This document shows, in pieces, positions 14,903-20,664 of a DNA stretch of 20,664 bases. The position numbers and the translations under genes were made by a program. Numbering within the stretch: the first letter of the stretch is position 1; each line of letters begins with the position of its first letter. The notes below the pieces were generated by a model. It was not told where the DNA came from. It ran no database searches and was given only the letters and a program-made list of their open reading frames with translations. The DNA is from Psychrobacter sp. UBA6766 (lineage in GTDB: Bacteria > Pseudomonadota > Gammaproteobacteria > Pseudomonadales > Moraxellaceae): contig NZ_DKGQ01000045.1 in the NCBI RefSeq assembly GCF_002453355.1, forward strand, positions 1-20,664, read 5' to 3'.

Positions 14903-15812
14903 TAAAAGCTGTCCATAGACAAGCGATTGCAACGAGCGCAAAGACATAACGCCCTACCCATATATTGGCCAAAAATGCCTGAAAACACGCCATTGCCTGA
15001 CGACTGGTACAGGCACTGTTTTGCTTGGCAAACATCATCGCCACCAACGCTAGGCCAAAGACAGGAATGATGCCTAAACTGGTTGGCGCAAAATAATGCC
15101 ACATCACCGCCCCCATAATGAGTAAAAATACGGTTTGCAGCAGCGAGATGATAATCACCTCATAGCGGCCAAATAATATTGCTGTTGATTTGACCCCGAT
15201 TTTTAAATCATCCTCACGATCCGCCATCGCGTACTGAGTATCATAAGCCACCGTCCAGCACATATAAGCGATAAACAATAACCAACTCCACATATCAGGG
15301 GCACCTTGAATAGCCACATAAGCCATCGGTATCGCCCAACCAAACGCCGCCGCTAAAAATACTTGCGGTAAATGGGTAAATCGCTTCATAAATGGGTAAA
15401 TAAACGCCAGTACCACAGCACCAAGCGACCAGTAAAATACTGCTATCGGTAAAAGTAACAGCAAACTGGCACTAAGCAATACCAATACTAAAAAAGCAGC
15501 AATGGCTTCTTTAGCAGATAAACGCCCATCTGCAAGCGGTCGACCTTTAGTACGGCTCACATGACCATCGACCTTGCGATCAGCAAAGTCATTAATCGCA
15601 CAGCCCGCCGCGCGCATCAGTATCGCACCAAGCGCAAAAATAATAAATACTTTAAAGCTGGGCAGACCGGCGCTGACTCCTTTTTGCTGCGCCTGCCCCA
15701 TTGCAGCCAACAGCACCCCCCATAATGTTGGCCACAGCAGCAGCTCTATGCCCACGGGTTTATCAAAGCGCGTCAGTTGTAGATAGGCGTGTAGTTTGTC
15801 ATTAAATGTCAT
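14895..15812 (-). CDS. ubiA: 4-hydroxybenzoate octaprenyltransferase UbiA
   Basis: An integral-membrane prenyltransferase that attaches the polyprenyl chain to 4-hydroxybenzoate, the first membrane step of ubiquinone synthesis. The 305-residue protein has the two Asp-rich, Mg-diphosphate-binding motifs: RAAGCAINDFADRKVD (67-82; Asn74, Asp75, Asp78, Asp82) and AYDTQYAMADREDDLKIGVKST (189-210; Asp191, Asp198, Asp201, Asp202). The N-terminal RFDKPVGIELLLWPTLWGV block (15-33) and the KGRPLADG loop (89-96) are typical of bacterial UbiA rather than of heme O or menaquinone homologues. Eight to nine hydrophobic helices are visible. No strong ribosome-binding site precedes the ATG. ubiC is not adjacent here; the small membrane-protein gene upstream is 84 bp away and may share the transcript. 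Confidence 0.96.
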   Translation of the reverse strand: MTFNDKLHAYLQLTRFDKPVGIELLLWPTLWGVLLAAMGQAQQKGVSAGLPSFKVFIIFALGAILMRAAGCAINDFADRKVDGHVSRTKGRPLADGRLSAKEAIAAFLVLVLLSASLLLLLPIAVFYWSLGAVVLAFIYPFMKRFTHLPQVFLAAAFGWAIPMAYVAIQGAPDMWSWLLFIAYMCWTVAYDTQYAMADREDDLKIGVKSTAILFGRYEVIIISLLQTVFLLIMGAVMWHYFAPTSLGIIPVFGLALVAMMFAKQNSACTSRQAMACFQAFLANIWVGRYVFALVAIACLWTAFNG

Positions 15813-15896
15813 GGCGTTTTTTTATCATCTATAGAAATTTTATATATTTGTTGGCAGGCTGCTAGGTTGAGCAATAGAAGCGAAAGGATTGGCCAG

Positions 15897-16145
15897 CTAT
15901 TGGATTTGTTGCCATAAGTTACTTGCTTCAATAAGCGACAACTCAGGATATTGCTTACGTAATGCCTTAATGGATGCCATCTTATTATTTTGACTAAGCT
16001 TCGCTTGCTGACGTAAGTAGTCCAGTTGTTCTTTTGGATTCCTAAGCGCTTTTAGGTGGGCTTTGAGCTGTAAAATTTGTGTTCGCAGGGCAATATTCAT
16101 CAATAGTAAAGCTGCACCAATGACCCAAATTATAATCGTTGACAT
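15897..16145 (-). CDS. Small membrane-anchored protein with L7/L12-C-terminal-like tail
   Basis: An 82-residue protein with one N-terminal membrane helix (about 4-20) and a cytoplasmic helical part. The stretch LQLKAHLKALRNPKEQLDYL (26-45) looks like an amphipathic or coiled-coil linker. The end, KMASIKALRKQYPELSLIEASNLWQQIQ (55-82), has the pattern of the ribosomal protein L7/L12 C-terminal helix-turn-helix (IKxxRxxxxLxLxEAxxLV), a motif also seen in small anchored proteins of unknown role; this is inference by pattern only. A strong ribosome-binding site, AGGAG at 6-nt spacing, supports a real gene. It sits between rsmJ and ubiA on the same strand. Confidence 0.8.
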   Translation of the reverse strand: MSTIIIWVIGAALLLMNIALRTQILQLKAHLKALRNPKEQLDYLRQQAKLSQNNKMASIKALRKQYPELSLIEASNLWQQIQ

Positions 16146-16278
16146 CCTTTTCTCCTGAATCCATTACTATTAAATCCACCACTTTTAAATCTTGGCATTC
16201 TAAATACGTAACCTGATTAACCGAGGTCATTCATAACCATAGAAAAGAGCTATTAAAAGCACCTATTTAACCTAGGGA

Positions 16279-17184
16279 TCAAACAAAGTAACCGTCAAAA
16301 CGCACTGCCTCATTATGCCAGCTTTCGTTTGGTGATTGATCAGCAAGAAACGGCGCAAATTGGGGTCGTTTAACAATAATGCGGCCTTGCTTCTGACCGT
16401 TTCGACTGACGACGGCTTGCGCAGACTGCAGTAATTGCACCTCTTCTGCTGGCGTTGGTGGGCTAGCCAGCTGATGCAATGCTTGCATATGCTTACCGAC
16501 TTTTGCGCCCTTGCCCGTCTTCCTATCTTGGTAACTGTCCTCTGGAAACATAGGATCCAGATATATCACATCGACTCCGTGATGATTATCAGCAGTCAAT
16601 TTATTATTAGAATCTGCAAAATCAAAACTTTCAAAATAACTTAGCGCATCGGTATTAATAATCTGTAATCGTGACATTAGCTTTTGCCAATTTGGTAACG
16701 CATTCATACGTTGCTGCTCTATTAGCAAAAGTAGTGCCATCAACGGCTGCTGCTCTAGCATAGTGACTTGCGCGCCCGTACTGGCTAGTATCAAACTGTC
16801 GTGCCCAAAACCTGCAGTCGCATCAATAACATGACTATCCGATGTAATTTTAGCGGCTTGCAATAACAGCTCAGACTTACGCCCCGCACTCACCACTCGG
16901 CGTTGCAGCTTATCCCATTCTGGCGCCACGCTTAACCCGTCACTCAGCCATGATAGCTTGTTTTTTTCGTCTAATATTAAAATAGGCTGAATAGAGATTT
17001 CGCTTAATTGCTGGCGACGTTTTTGATTAAGCTTTTCGGTCAATAGCTCAGCATTTAAACTAATAGGCAATCGGTGTTCAGCTATTAGCGCTTGCAGGCT
17101 TTCAACCTGCGCGTACTGTGTATCATTCACATAAAAAAGTTGGCAGTGCATAAAAGCGCTCGATACTCGTTGCAAACTGCTCAT
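16279..17184 (-). CDS. rsmJ: 16S rRNA (guanine1516-N2)-methyltransferase RsmJ
   Basis: A SAM-dependent methyltransferase that modifies G1516 of 16S rRNA (E. coli YhiQ). With the start chosen the protein has 301 residues. It shows the SAM-binding motif VIDATAGFGHDSLILAS (119-135) and the catalytic-loop motif VIYLDPMFPED (206-216), both characteristic of RsmJ, then a KTGKGAKVGK segment and a C-terminal RIIVKRPQFAPFL strand. I chose the ATG at 17184 because a very strong ribosome-binding site (GGGAGGG, 17190-17196 on the opposite strand) lies 6 nt upstream; the longer frame to 17217 would need a TTG start upstream of that site. It follows uppP by 82 bp on the same strand. The N-terminal 80 residues are variable. 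Confidence 0.94.
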   Translation of the reverse strand: MSSLQRVSSAFMHCQLFYVNDTQYAQVESLQALIAEHRLPISLNAELLTEKLNQKRRQQLSEISIQPILILDEKNKLSWLSDGLSVAPEWDKLQRRVVSAGRKSELLLQAAKITSDSHVIDATAGFGHDSLILASTGAQVTMLEQQPLMALLLLIEQQRMNALPNWQKLMSRLQIINTDALSYFESFDFADSNNKLTADNHHGVDVIYLDPMFPEDSYQDRKTGKGAKVGKHMQALHQLASPPTPAEEVQLLQSAQAVVSRNGQKQGRIIVKRPQFAPFLADQSPNESWHNEAVRFDGYFV

Positions 17185-17266
17185 GACTGCCCTCCCTTTT
17201 AATATTTTATAGTTCAAGATTCTTGAGTTAAGACATTTAAAAATGATAACCTAACATTGTTAGAAC

Positions 17267-18109
17267 CTAGCCCGCCATCTGATAACCAAATCCCCAAGCC
17301 GCTATCAATACCAACACGCCCGTGATGATACGTAGCCATGCAAAGATTTTGAAATCACGCCGGCTGACCCAAGCGACCAATAGGCGAATACAAAGTAAAG
17401 CGACGATGAACGAGATCACTGTTCCGATCGCCAGTACCGTCCAATCCTCAGTACTGGTCAATACGTCATGATGCTTTATTAAATCTAGAAGTGCCGCACC
17501 AATAATAACTGGAATGCCTAAAAAGAAGGAAAATTCAGCAGAAGCTTTACGTGATACACCCAGCCATAACGCCCCAATAATCGTTGCCCCTGAGCGCGAA
17601 GTGCCTGGTATTAAAGCCAAGCATTGAAACACGCCAATTATCAATGCGGTTTTTAGACTCACATCTTCTGCTTCTTTGGCAATAATGGGCTTTGGACGAT
17701 TTTCGACATAAAATATCAGCAAACCACCAATGATAAGCATGATTGCCACAACGATAGGATTAAATAAATATGCCTTAATCTCGTCAGCAAAGGTAAAACC
17801 TACAATCATTACTGGAATGGTCGCCACAATTAAGCTTAAACCAAGCTGCCTTGGATTGCTCATACCTTCCGCTTTACCGGTCAGTAGCCCCATGAGCGCT
17901 TGCCACAGCCTGCCCCAATAATCATAAATGACCGCTAAGATAGCACCAAGCTGGACTACCACCACAAACAAATCGACCTTTTCTTTGGTCCAAAAGCCCA
18001 TCAAGTCCGCTGATAAAATCAAATATCCAGTACTAGAGATGGGTAAAAATTCAGTAATACCCTCAACGATACCCATGATGACCGCTTGGATGAATAACAG
18101 TATATCCAC
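17267..18109 (-). CDS. uppP: Undecaprenyl-diphosphate phosphatase UppP (BacA)
   Basis: An inner-membrane phosphatase recycling undecaprenyl pyrophosphate to the monophosphate lipid carrier for peptidoglycan and other glycans; overexpression of family members gives bacitracin resistance. The 280-residue protein shows motif 1, GIVEGITEFLPISSTG (13-28), with the catalytic glutamates Glu16 and Glu20, and motif 2, PGTSRSGATIIGA (168-180), with Arg172. Seven to eight membrane helices are visible. The residue after motif 1 is Tyr29 (codon TAT) where E. coli has the catalytic His30 (SSTGH); see findings. The start codon is GTG with AGGGA about 7 nt upstream. A terminator-like hairpin lies just upstream of that site, downstream of a candidate promoter. 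Confidence 0.95.
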   Translation of the reverse strand: MDILLFIQAVIMGIVEGITEFLPISSTGYLILSADLMGFWTKEKVDLFVVVVQLGAILAVIYDYWGRLWQALMGLLTGKAEGMSNPRQLGLSLIVATIPVMIVGFTFADEIKAYLFNPIVVAIMLIIGGLLIFYVENRPKPIIAKEAEDVSLKTALIIGVFQCLALIPGTSRSGATIIGALWLGVSRKASAEFSFFLGIPVIIGAALLDLIKHHDVLTSTEDWTVLAIGTVISFIVALLCIRLLVAWVSRRDFKIFAWLRIITGVLVLIAAWGFGYQMAG

Positions 18110-18120
18110 AGTTGCTTCCC

Positions 18121-18145
18121 TAAAAAAACAGCGCTAGCCGCTGTT
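18121..18145 (-). terminator. Terminator-like hairpin between tsaB and uppP
   Basis: On the minus strand a seven-bp stem AACAGCG / CGCTGTT with a 5-nt loop is followed by a run of seven or more T and then directly by the AGGGA ribosome-binding site of uppP. It would end tsaB transcripts. Its place only 12 bp from the uppP start codon also puts it inside the uppP leader. Confidence 0.75.
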
Positions 18146-18161
18146 CTATATTGTTGTTACT

Positions 18162-18190
18162 TTTATAATCGTTTATATGTTGTAGAACAA
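18162..18190 (-). promoter_or_regulatory. Candidate uppP promoter
   Basis: Read on the minus strand: TTGTTC (-35, three to four of six) at 18185-18190, a 17-bp spacer, and TATAAA (-10, five of six) at 18162-18167. The predicted start is near 18155, so the hairpin at 18127-18145 begins about 10 nt into the transcript. Confidence 0.4.
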
Positions 18191-18220
18191 AGTACGTGCT
18201 TGCGAGCTATCTCGTAAGAA

Positions 18221-18904
18221 CTATGCCTTACCTTGCTCTTTTAGCGTTTTCCATGCTTGATTGCGCAAGTATTTTGGCAAGGCATTAGCAGCATCGGTAC
18301 CGCCAGTCTGTACGAATTGGGCGATACCCAATTGTCCAATCCCTATCGCATCTGGCCAAATAACTTCATGGCAGACTTGTTCGTCATGTGCTTTTAATAG
18401 CGGCGCCCCATTGCCAACAATAGGAAGGTTAGTCGCTGTCTGACTGTCATAATCGAGTAACTGCTCGGTGCCTTCGCTATTGTCTTGAGCAACGGGCTGC
18501 ATAATCTTGTCTATTAGAGCATATTGCCCAAAATATACTTGCTGCATTCGCGCATCAAGCGCGCTATAAACTTGACTCAAACCATACTTTTGATACGCAC
18601 ACTGGGCAATGGCTTGTAAGCTAGAAACACCCACACAAGGAATATTGTGGGCGACAGATAAGGCTTGCACCACTGCCGTATTGATTCGTATACCGCTAAA
18701 AGCACCGGGACCACGGTTAAAGATTAATGCTGTTATATCAGCCAAATCGAGCTTAGCTTCAGATAATGCGGCATCAATCATCGGTAGAATTTGCTGAGTT
18801 TGCTCACGTTTGCCTTTTTCAGTATGACTCGATAGCACCTGACCACTGGCATCTAAAATCGCGACTGAACATTGATCAAATACGGTATCCATTGCTAAAA
18901 ACAT
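18221..18904 (-). CDS. tsaB: tRNA threonylcarbamoyladenosine biosynthesis protein TsaB
   Basis: The non-catalytic ASKHA-fold partner of TsaD; with TsaE the complex transfers threonylcarbamoyl to A37 of ANN-decoding tRNAs. The 227-residue protein shows the N-terminal FLAMDTVFDQCSVAILD (LxIDTSxxxxSVAL-like), the family motif NRGPGAFSGIRI (64-75), which is GPGSFTGxR in most members, and DARMQQVYFGQY. The length is typical. The start is GTG-ATG-ATG with GAGG just before; I chose the third codon (ATG 18902-18904) because it gives 5-nt spacing. It lies between ffh and uppP on the same strand, bounded on both sides by hairpin terminators, so it is probably transcribed alone. Confidence 0.94.
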   Translation of the reverse strand: MFLAMDTVFDQCSVAILDASGQVLSSHTEKGKREQTQQILPMIDAALSEAKLDLADITALIFNRGPGAFSGIRINTAVVQALSVAHNIPCVGVSSLQAIAQCAYQKYGLSQVYSALDARMQQVYFGQYALIDKIMQPVAQDNSEGTEQLLDYDSQTATNLPIVGNGAPLLKAHDEQVCHEVIWPDAIGIGQLGIAQFVQTGGTDAANALPKYLRNQAWKTLKEQGKA

Positions 18905-18960
18905 CATCACCTCGGCTTATTCACTTGTACAACAAAACGTGCTCTCATCAATCAGCGCCT

Positions 18961-18969
18961 ATCATAGCA
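18961..18969 (-). promoter_or_regulatory. Candidate extended -10 promoter for tsaB
   Basis: TGCTATGAT on the minus strand, the same nine bases as the candidate promoter before 2525. It lies about 57 bp upstream of the tsaB start; no good -35 lies at 17 bp (TTGATA is 21 bp away), as is common with extended -10 elements. Confidence 0.4.
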
Positions 18970-19046
18970 TTTAGGATAGAAGAGTTTTATCAATTTCTAA
19001 ATTTTCATCGTTCATCTAACCATATTTATGCAAACATAACGGACAT

Positions 19047-19080
19047 AAAAAACCCCAAAGCCATCTTACCTTGGGGTTTT
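19047..19080 (-). terminator. Rho-independent terminator after ffh
   Basis: A ten-bp stem AAAACCCCAA / TTGGGGTTTT around a 12-nt loop. On the minus strand the right arm ends in six T. It begins 40 bp after the ffh stop codon and separates ffh from tsaB. Confidence 0.85.
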
Positions 19081-19120
19081 ATAAAGAAGTAAAGCCGATG
19101 CTAATCCAAACTATTATTAA

Positions 19121-20662
19121 TTAAAAGCGTGTCTTAAATTTCTTTGGTGCTTGATTTTGCAACTCTTGCATCTGCTTTTGCATCTCTTCAGTGCTCGGCA
19201 TATTATTTGGGTCAAGTCCCATCTGCTTTGCCATCTGCGCTGGATTCACATCTTTGGCACCGCCTTGCTGACCGCCGCCAAATAGTGGACCGCCACCACC
19301 AGCACCGCTACCGCCCATCAAACCTTGCATTGATTTCATCATTTTACTGATGCCTTCAGGCTTAGAAATCATTTTCATCATTTTTGCCATTTGTTTATGC
19401 TGCTTTAGCAAACGATTAACGTCTTGAATCTCACGACCTGAACCTGCGGCAATACGGCGCTTGCGGCTTGGATTAATCTTATCTGGATTCTTACGCTCAA
19501 ACGGCGTCATTGAATTAATCAAGGCTTCCATCTCGCGTACTTTTTCTTCAGGCTTAGCGTCTTGAACGGCTTTTTGCATATCAGAGCCGCCCATTCCTGG
19601 CATTTTATCTAAGAATCCTGCCATGCCGCCCATGCTTTTCATTTGCTGAAACTGGGTCAATAAATCCTCAAGGTCGAAGTCGCCGCCCTTTTGCATCTTT
19701 TTCGCCATTTTTTCAGCTTTATCACGGTCGATTTTTTGCTCGACTTCCTCGACCAAGCTTAGGACGTCACCCATACCAAGAATACGTTGGGCGATACGCT
19801 CAGGATGGAACAGCTCTAACGCATCGAGTTTTTCACCGCGACCTAAAAATTTGATCGGCTTACCAGTAATGGCACGCACCGATAATGCCGCACCGCCACG
19901 GGCATCGCCATCGGTCTTAGTTAGGATAACACCCGTTAACGGCAGCGCATCGTTAAAGGCTTTGGCGGTATTGGCCGCATCCTGACCAGTCATTGCATCA
20001 ACGACAAACAAGGTTTCAGAAGGATTGACCGCAGCAGTCAATGCTTTAATTTCAGCCATCATGGTTTCATCAATCGCCAGACGACCGGCGGTATCAATAA
20101 TCAAGATATCTTGATATTGAATCTTCGCCTCTTCAATAGCGCGTTTGGCGATGTCGATTGGGTTTTCATCGACTGTTGAATCGACGAATTTAGCATTTAC
20201 TTGACCAGCTACTTGCTCAAGCTGAGCAATTGCCGCCGGACGGTAGACGTCGGCAGAAACCAGCATCACCTTTTTCTTATGACGCTCTTGTAAAAACTTT
20301 GCCAATTTACCAGCGGTGGTGGTTTTACCCGCCCCTTGCAAACCAGCTAGCAGATAAACAACCGGCGGTTTACCCGTCATCTCAAGCTGCTGATTGGCAC
20401 TGCCCATCATTTCGGTCAGCTCGTCATGGACGATTTTGACAAAGGCTTGGCCTGGCGCCAACTCTTTGAGCACTTCAGCACCAAGCGCTTGCTCTTTGAC
20501 ACGTTTGACAAAATCACGGGTCACTGGTAGCGCGACGTCAGCTTCTAACAGCGCCATGCGCACTTCACGCAGCGTGTCTTTGATATTATCTTCGGTTAAC
20601 TGCCCAGTGCCGGCGATATTGCGCAGGCTCGATGATAAGCGTTCGGTTAAGGTATCAAACAT
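19121..20662 (-). CDS. ffh: Signal recognition particle protein Ffh
   Basis: The SRP GTPase that binds 4.5S RNA and hydrophobic signal sequences and delivers ribosomes to FtsY at the inner membrane. The protein is complete at 513 residues. Domains in order: N domain (1-90); G domain with the P-loop GLQGAGKT (107-114), DVYRPAA (138-144), DTAGR (190-194), TKTDGDARGG (248-257); and the Met-rich M domain (about 325-445) with the RNA-binding helix-turn SRKRRIAAGSGREIQDVNRL. The C-terminus has a Gly-rich stretch (GGSGAGGGGPLFGGGQQGG) and ends KKFKTRF. It is somewhat longer than E. coli Ffh (453), the extra length being this Gly/Gln-rich tail. The ATG lies 2 bp from the window edge, so its promoter and ribosome-binding site are outside. 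Confidence 0.98.
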   Translation of the reverse strand: MFDTLTERLSSSLRNIAGTGQLTEDNIKDTLREVRMALLEADVALPVTRDFVKRVKEQALGAEVLKELAPGQAFVKIVHDELTEMMGSANQQLEMTGKPPVVYLLAGLQGAGKTTTAGKLAKFLQERHKKKVMLVSADVYRPAAIAQLEQVAGQVNAKFVDSTVDENPIDIAKRAIEEAKIQYQDILIIDTAGRLAIDETMMAEIKALTAAVNPSETLFVVDAMTGQDAANTAKAFNDALPLTGVILTKTDGDARGGAALSVRAITGKPIKFLGRGEKLDALELFHPERIAQRILGMGDVLSLVEEVEQKIDRDKAEKMAKKMQKGGDFDLEDLLTQFQQMKSMGGMAGFLDKMPGMGGSDMQKAVQDAKPEEKVREMEALINSMTPFERKNPDKINPSRKRRIAAGSGREIQDVNRLLKQHKQMAKMMKMISKPEGISKMMKSMQGLMGGSGAGGGGPLFGGGQQGGAKDVNPAQMAKQMGLDPNNMPSTEEMQKQMQELQNQAPKKFKTRF

Positions 20663-20664
20663 AA

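Noticed and set aside
17185..17217. Longer rsmJ with an N-terminal MNYKILKGRAV
   Set aside because: It would need a TTG start and would translate through the strong GGGAGGG ribosome-binding site that fits the ATG at 17184.
17214..17263. Short inverted repeats TCAAG-ATT-CTTGA and CTAAC-ATT-GTTAG between uppP and rsmJ
   Set aside because: Five-bp stems without an adjacent T-run; not convincing terminators or operators.
18766..19092. A 108-codon plus-strand open frame overlapping the tsaB start and the ffh terminator
   Set aside because: It runs through a terminator hairpin and the 5' end of tsaB, has no ribosome-binding site and no protein-like pattern.

Overview
The window reads as a stretch of core chromosome from a gamma-proteobacterium of the Moraxellaceae, most likely Psychrobacter. 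This is a judgement from protein character (RsmJ, UppP, UbiA and YciB types), moderate GC with AT-rich spacers, and gene order; no database search was possible. Coding density is high. I see no rRNA, tRNA, insertion sequence, integrase, phage gene or CRISPR array.

Layout. 1-3656: a DUF503 protein (-) diverges from glutathione reductase gor (+). Two unrecognised small genes follow, a secreted protein (-) and a two-helix membrane protein (+), then a GNAT acetyltransferase (-) and a spacer holding a striking 69-nt hairpin. 3657-8390: a Rieske-ferredoxin/FAD reductase fusion (-) diverges from truD (+) across a 366-bp spacer rich in short repeats; truD converges stop-to-stop on a membrane GGDEF protein (-). 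8592-13345: a PHP-domain RNase AM-type protein (-) diverges from yciB (+), followed by yciI, a coiled-coil membrane protein and mnmC, the last three probably co-transcribed. 13515-14135: a lipoprotein (+) ending at a strong bidirectional terminator. 14243-20662: an all-minus series read right to left: ffh, tsaB, uppP, rsmJ, a small membrane protein, ubiA and a DUF4112 protein.

Functional themes. tRNA modification (truD, mnmC, tsaB), rRNA modification (rsmJ), RNA turnover (PHP protein) and SRP targeting (ffh) dominate. Envelope and respiratory functions (uppP, yciB, ubiA, lipoprotein) and redox functions (gor, Rieske reductase) are interspersed.

I found no convincing undescribed multi-gene system; this is mostly ordinary housekeeping sequence. 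The points most worth a second look are the 69-nt hairpin at 3485-3553, a terminator-like hairpin abutting the uppP ribosome-binding site downstream of a candidate promoter, a His-to-Tyr change at a catalytic position of UppP, a long low-complexity insert inside the GGDEF domain, and the repeat cluster between the Rieske reductase and truD.
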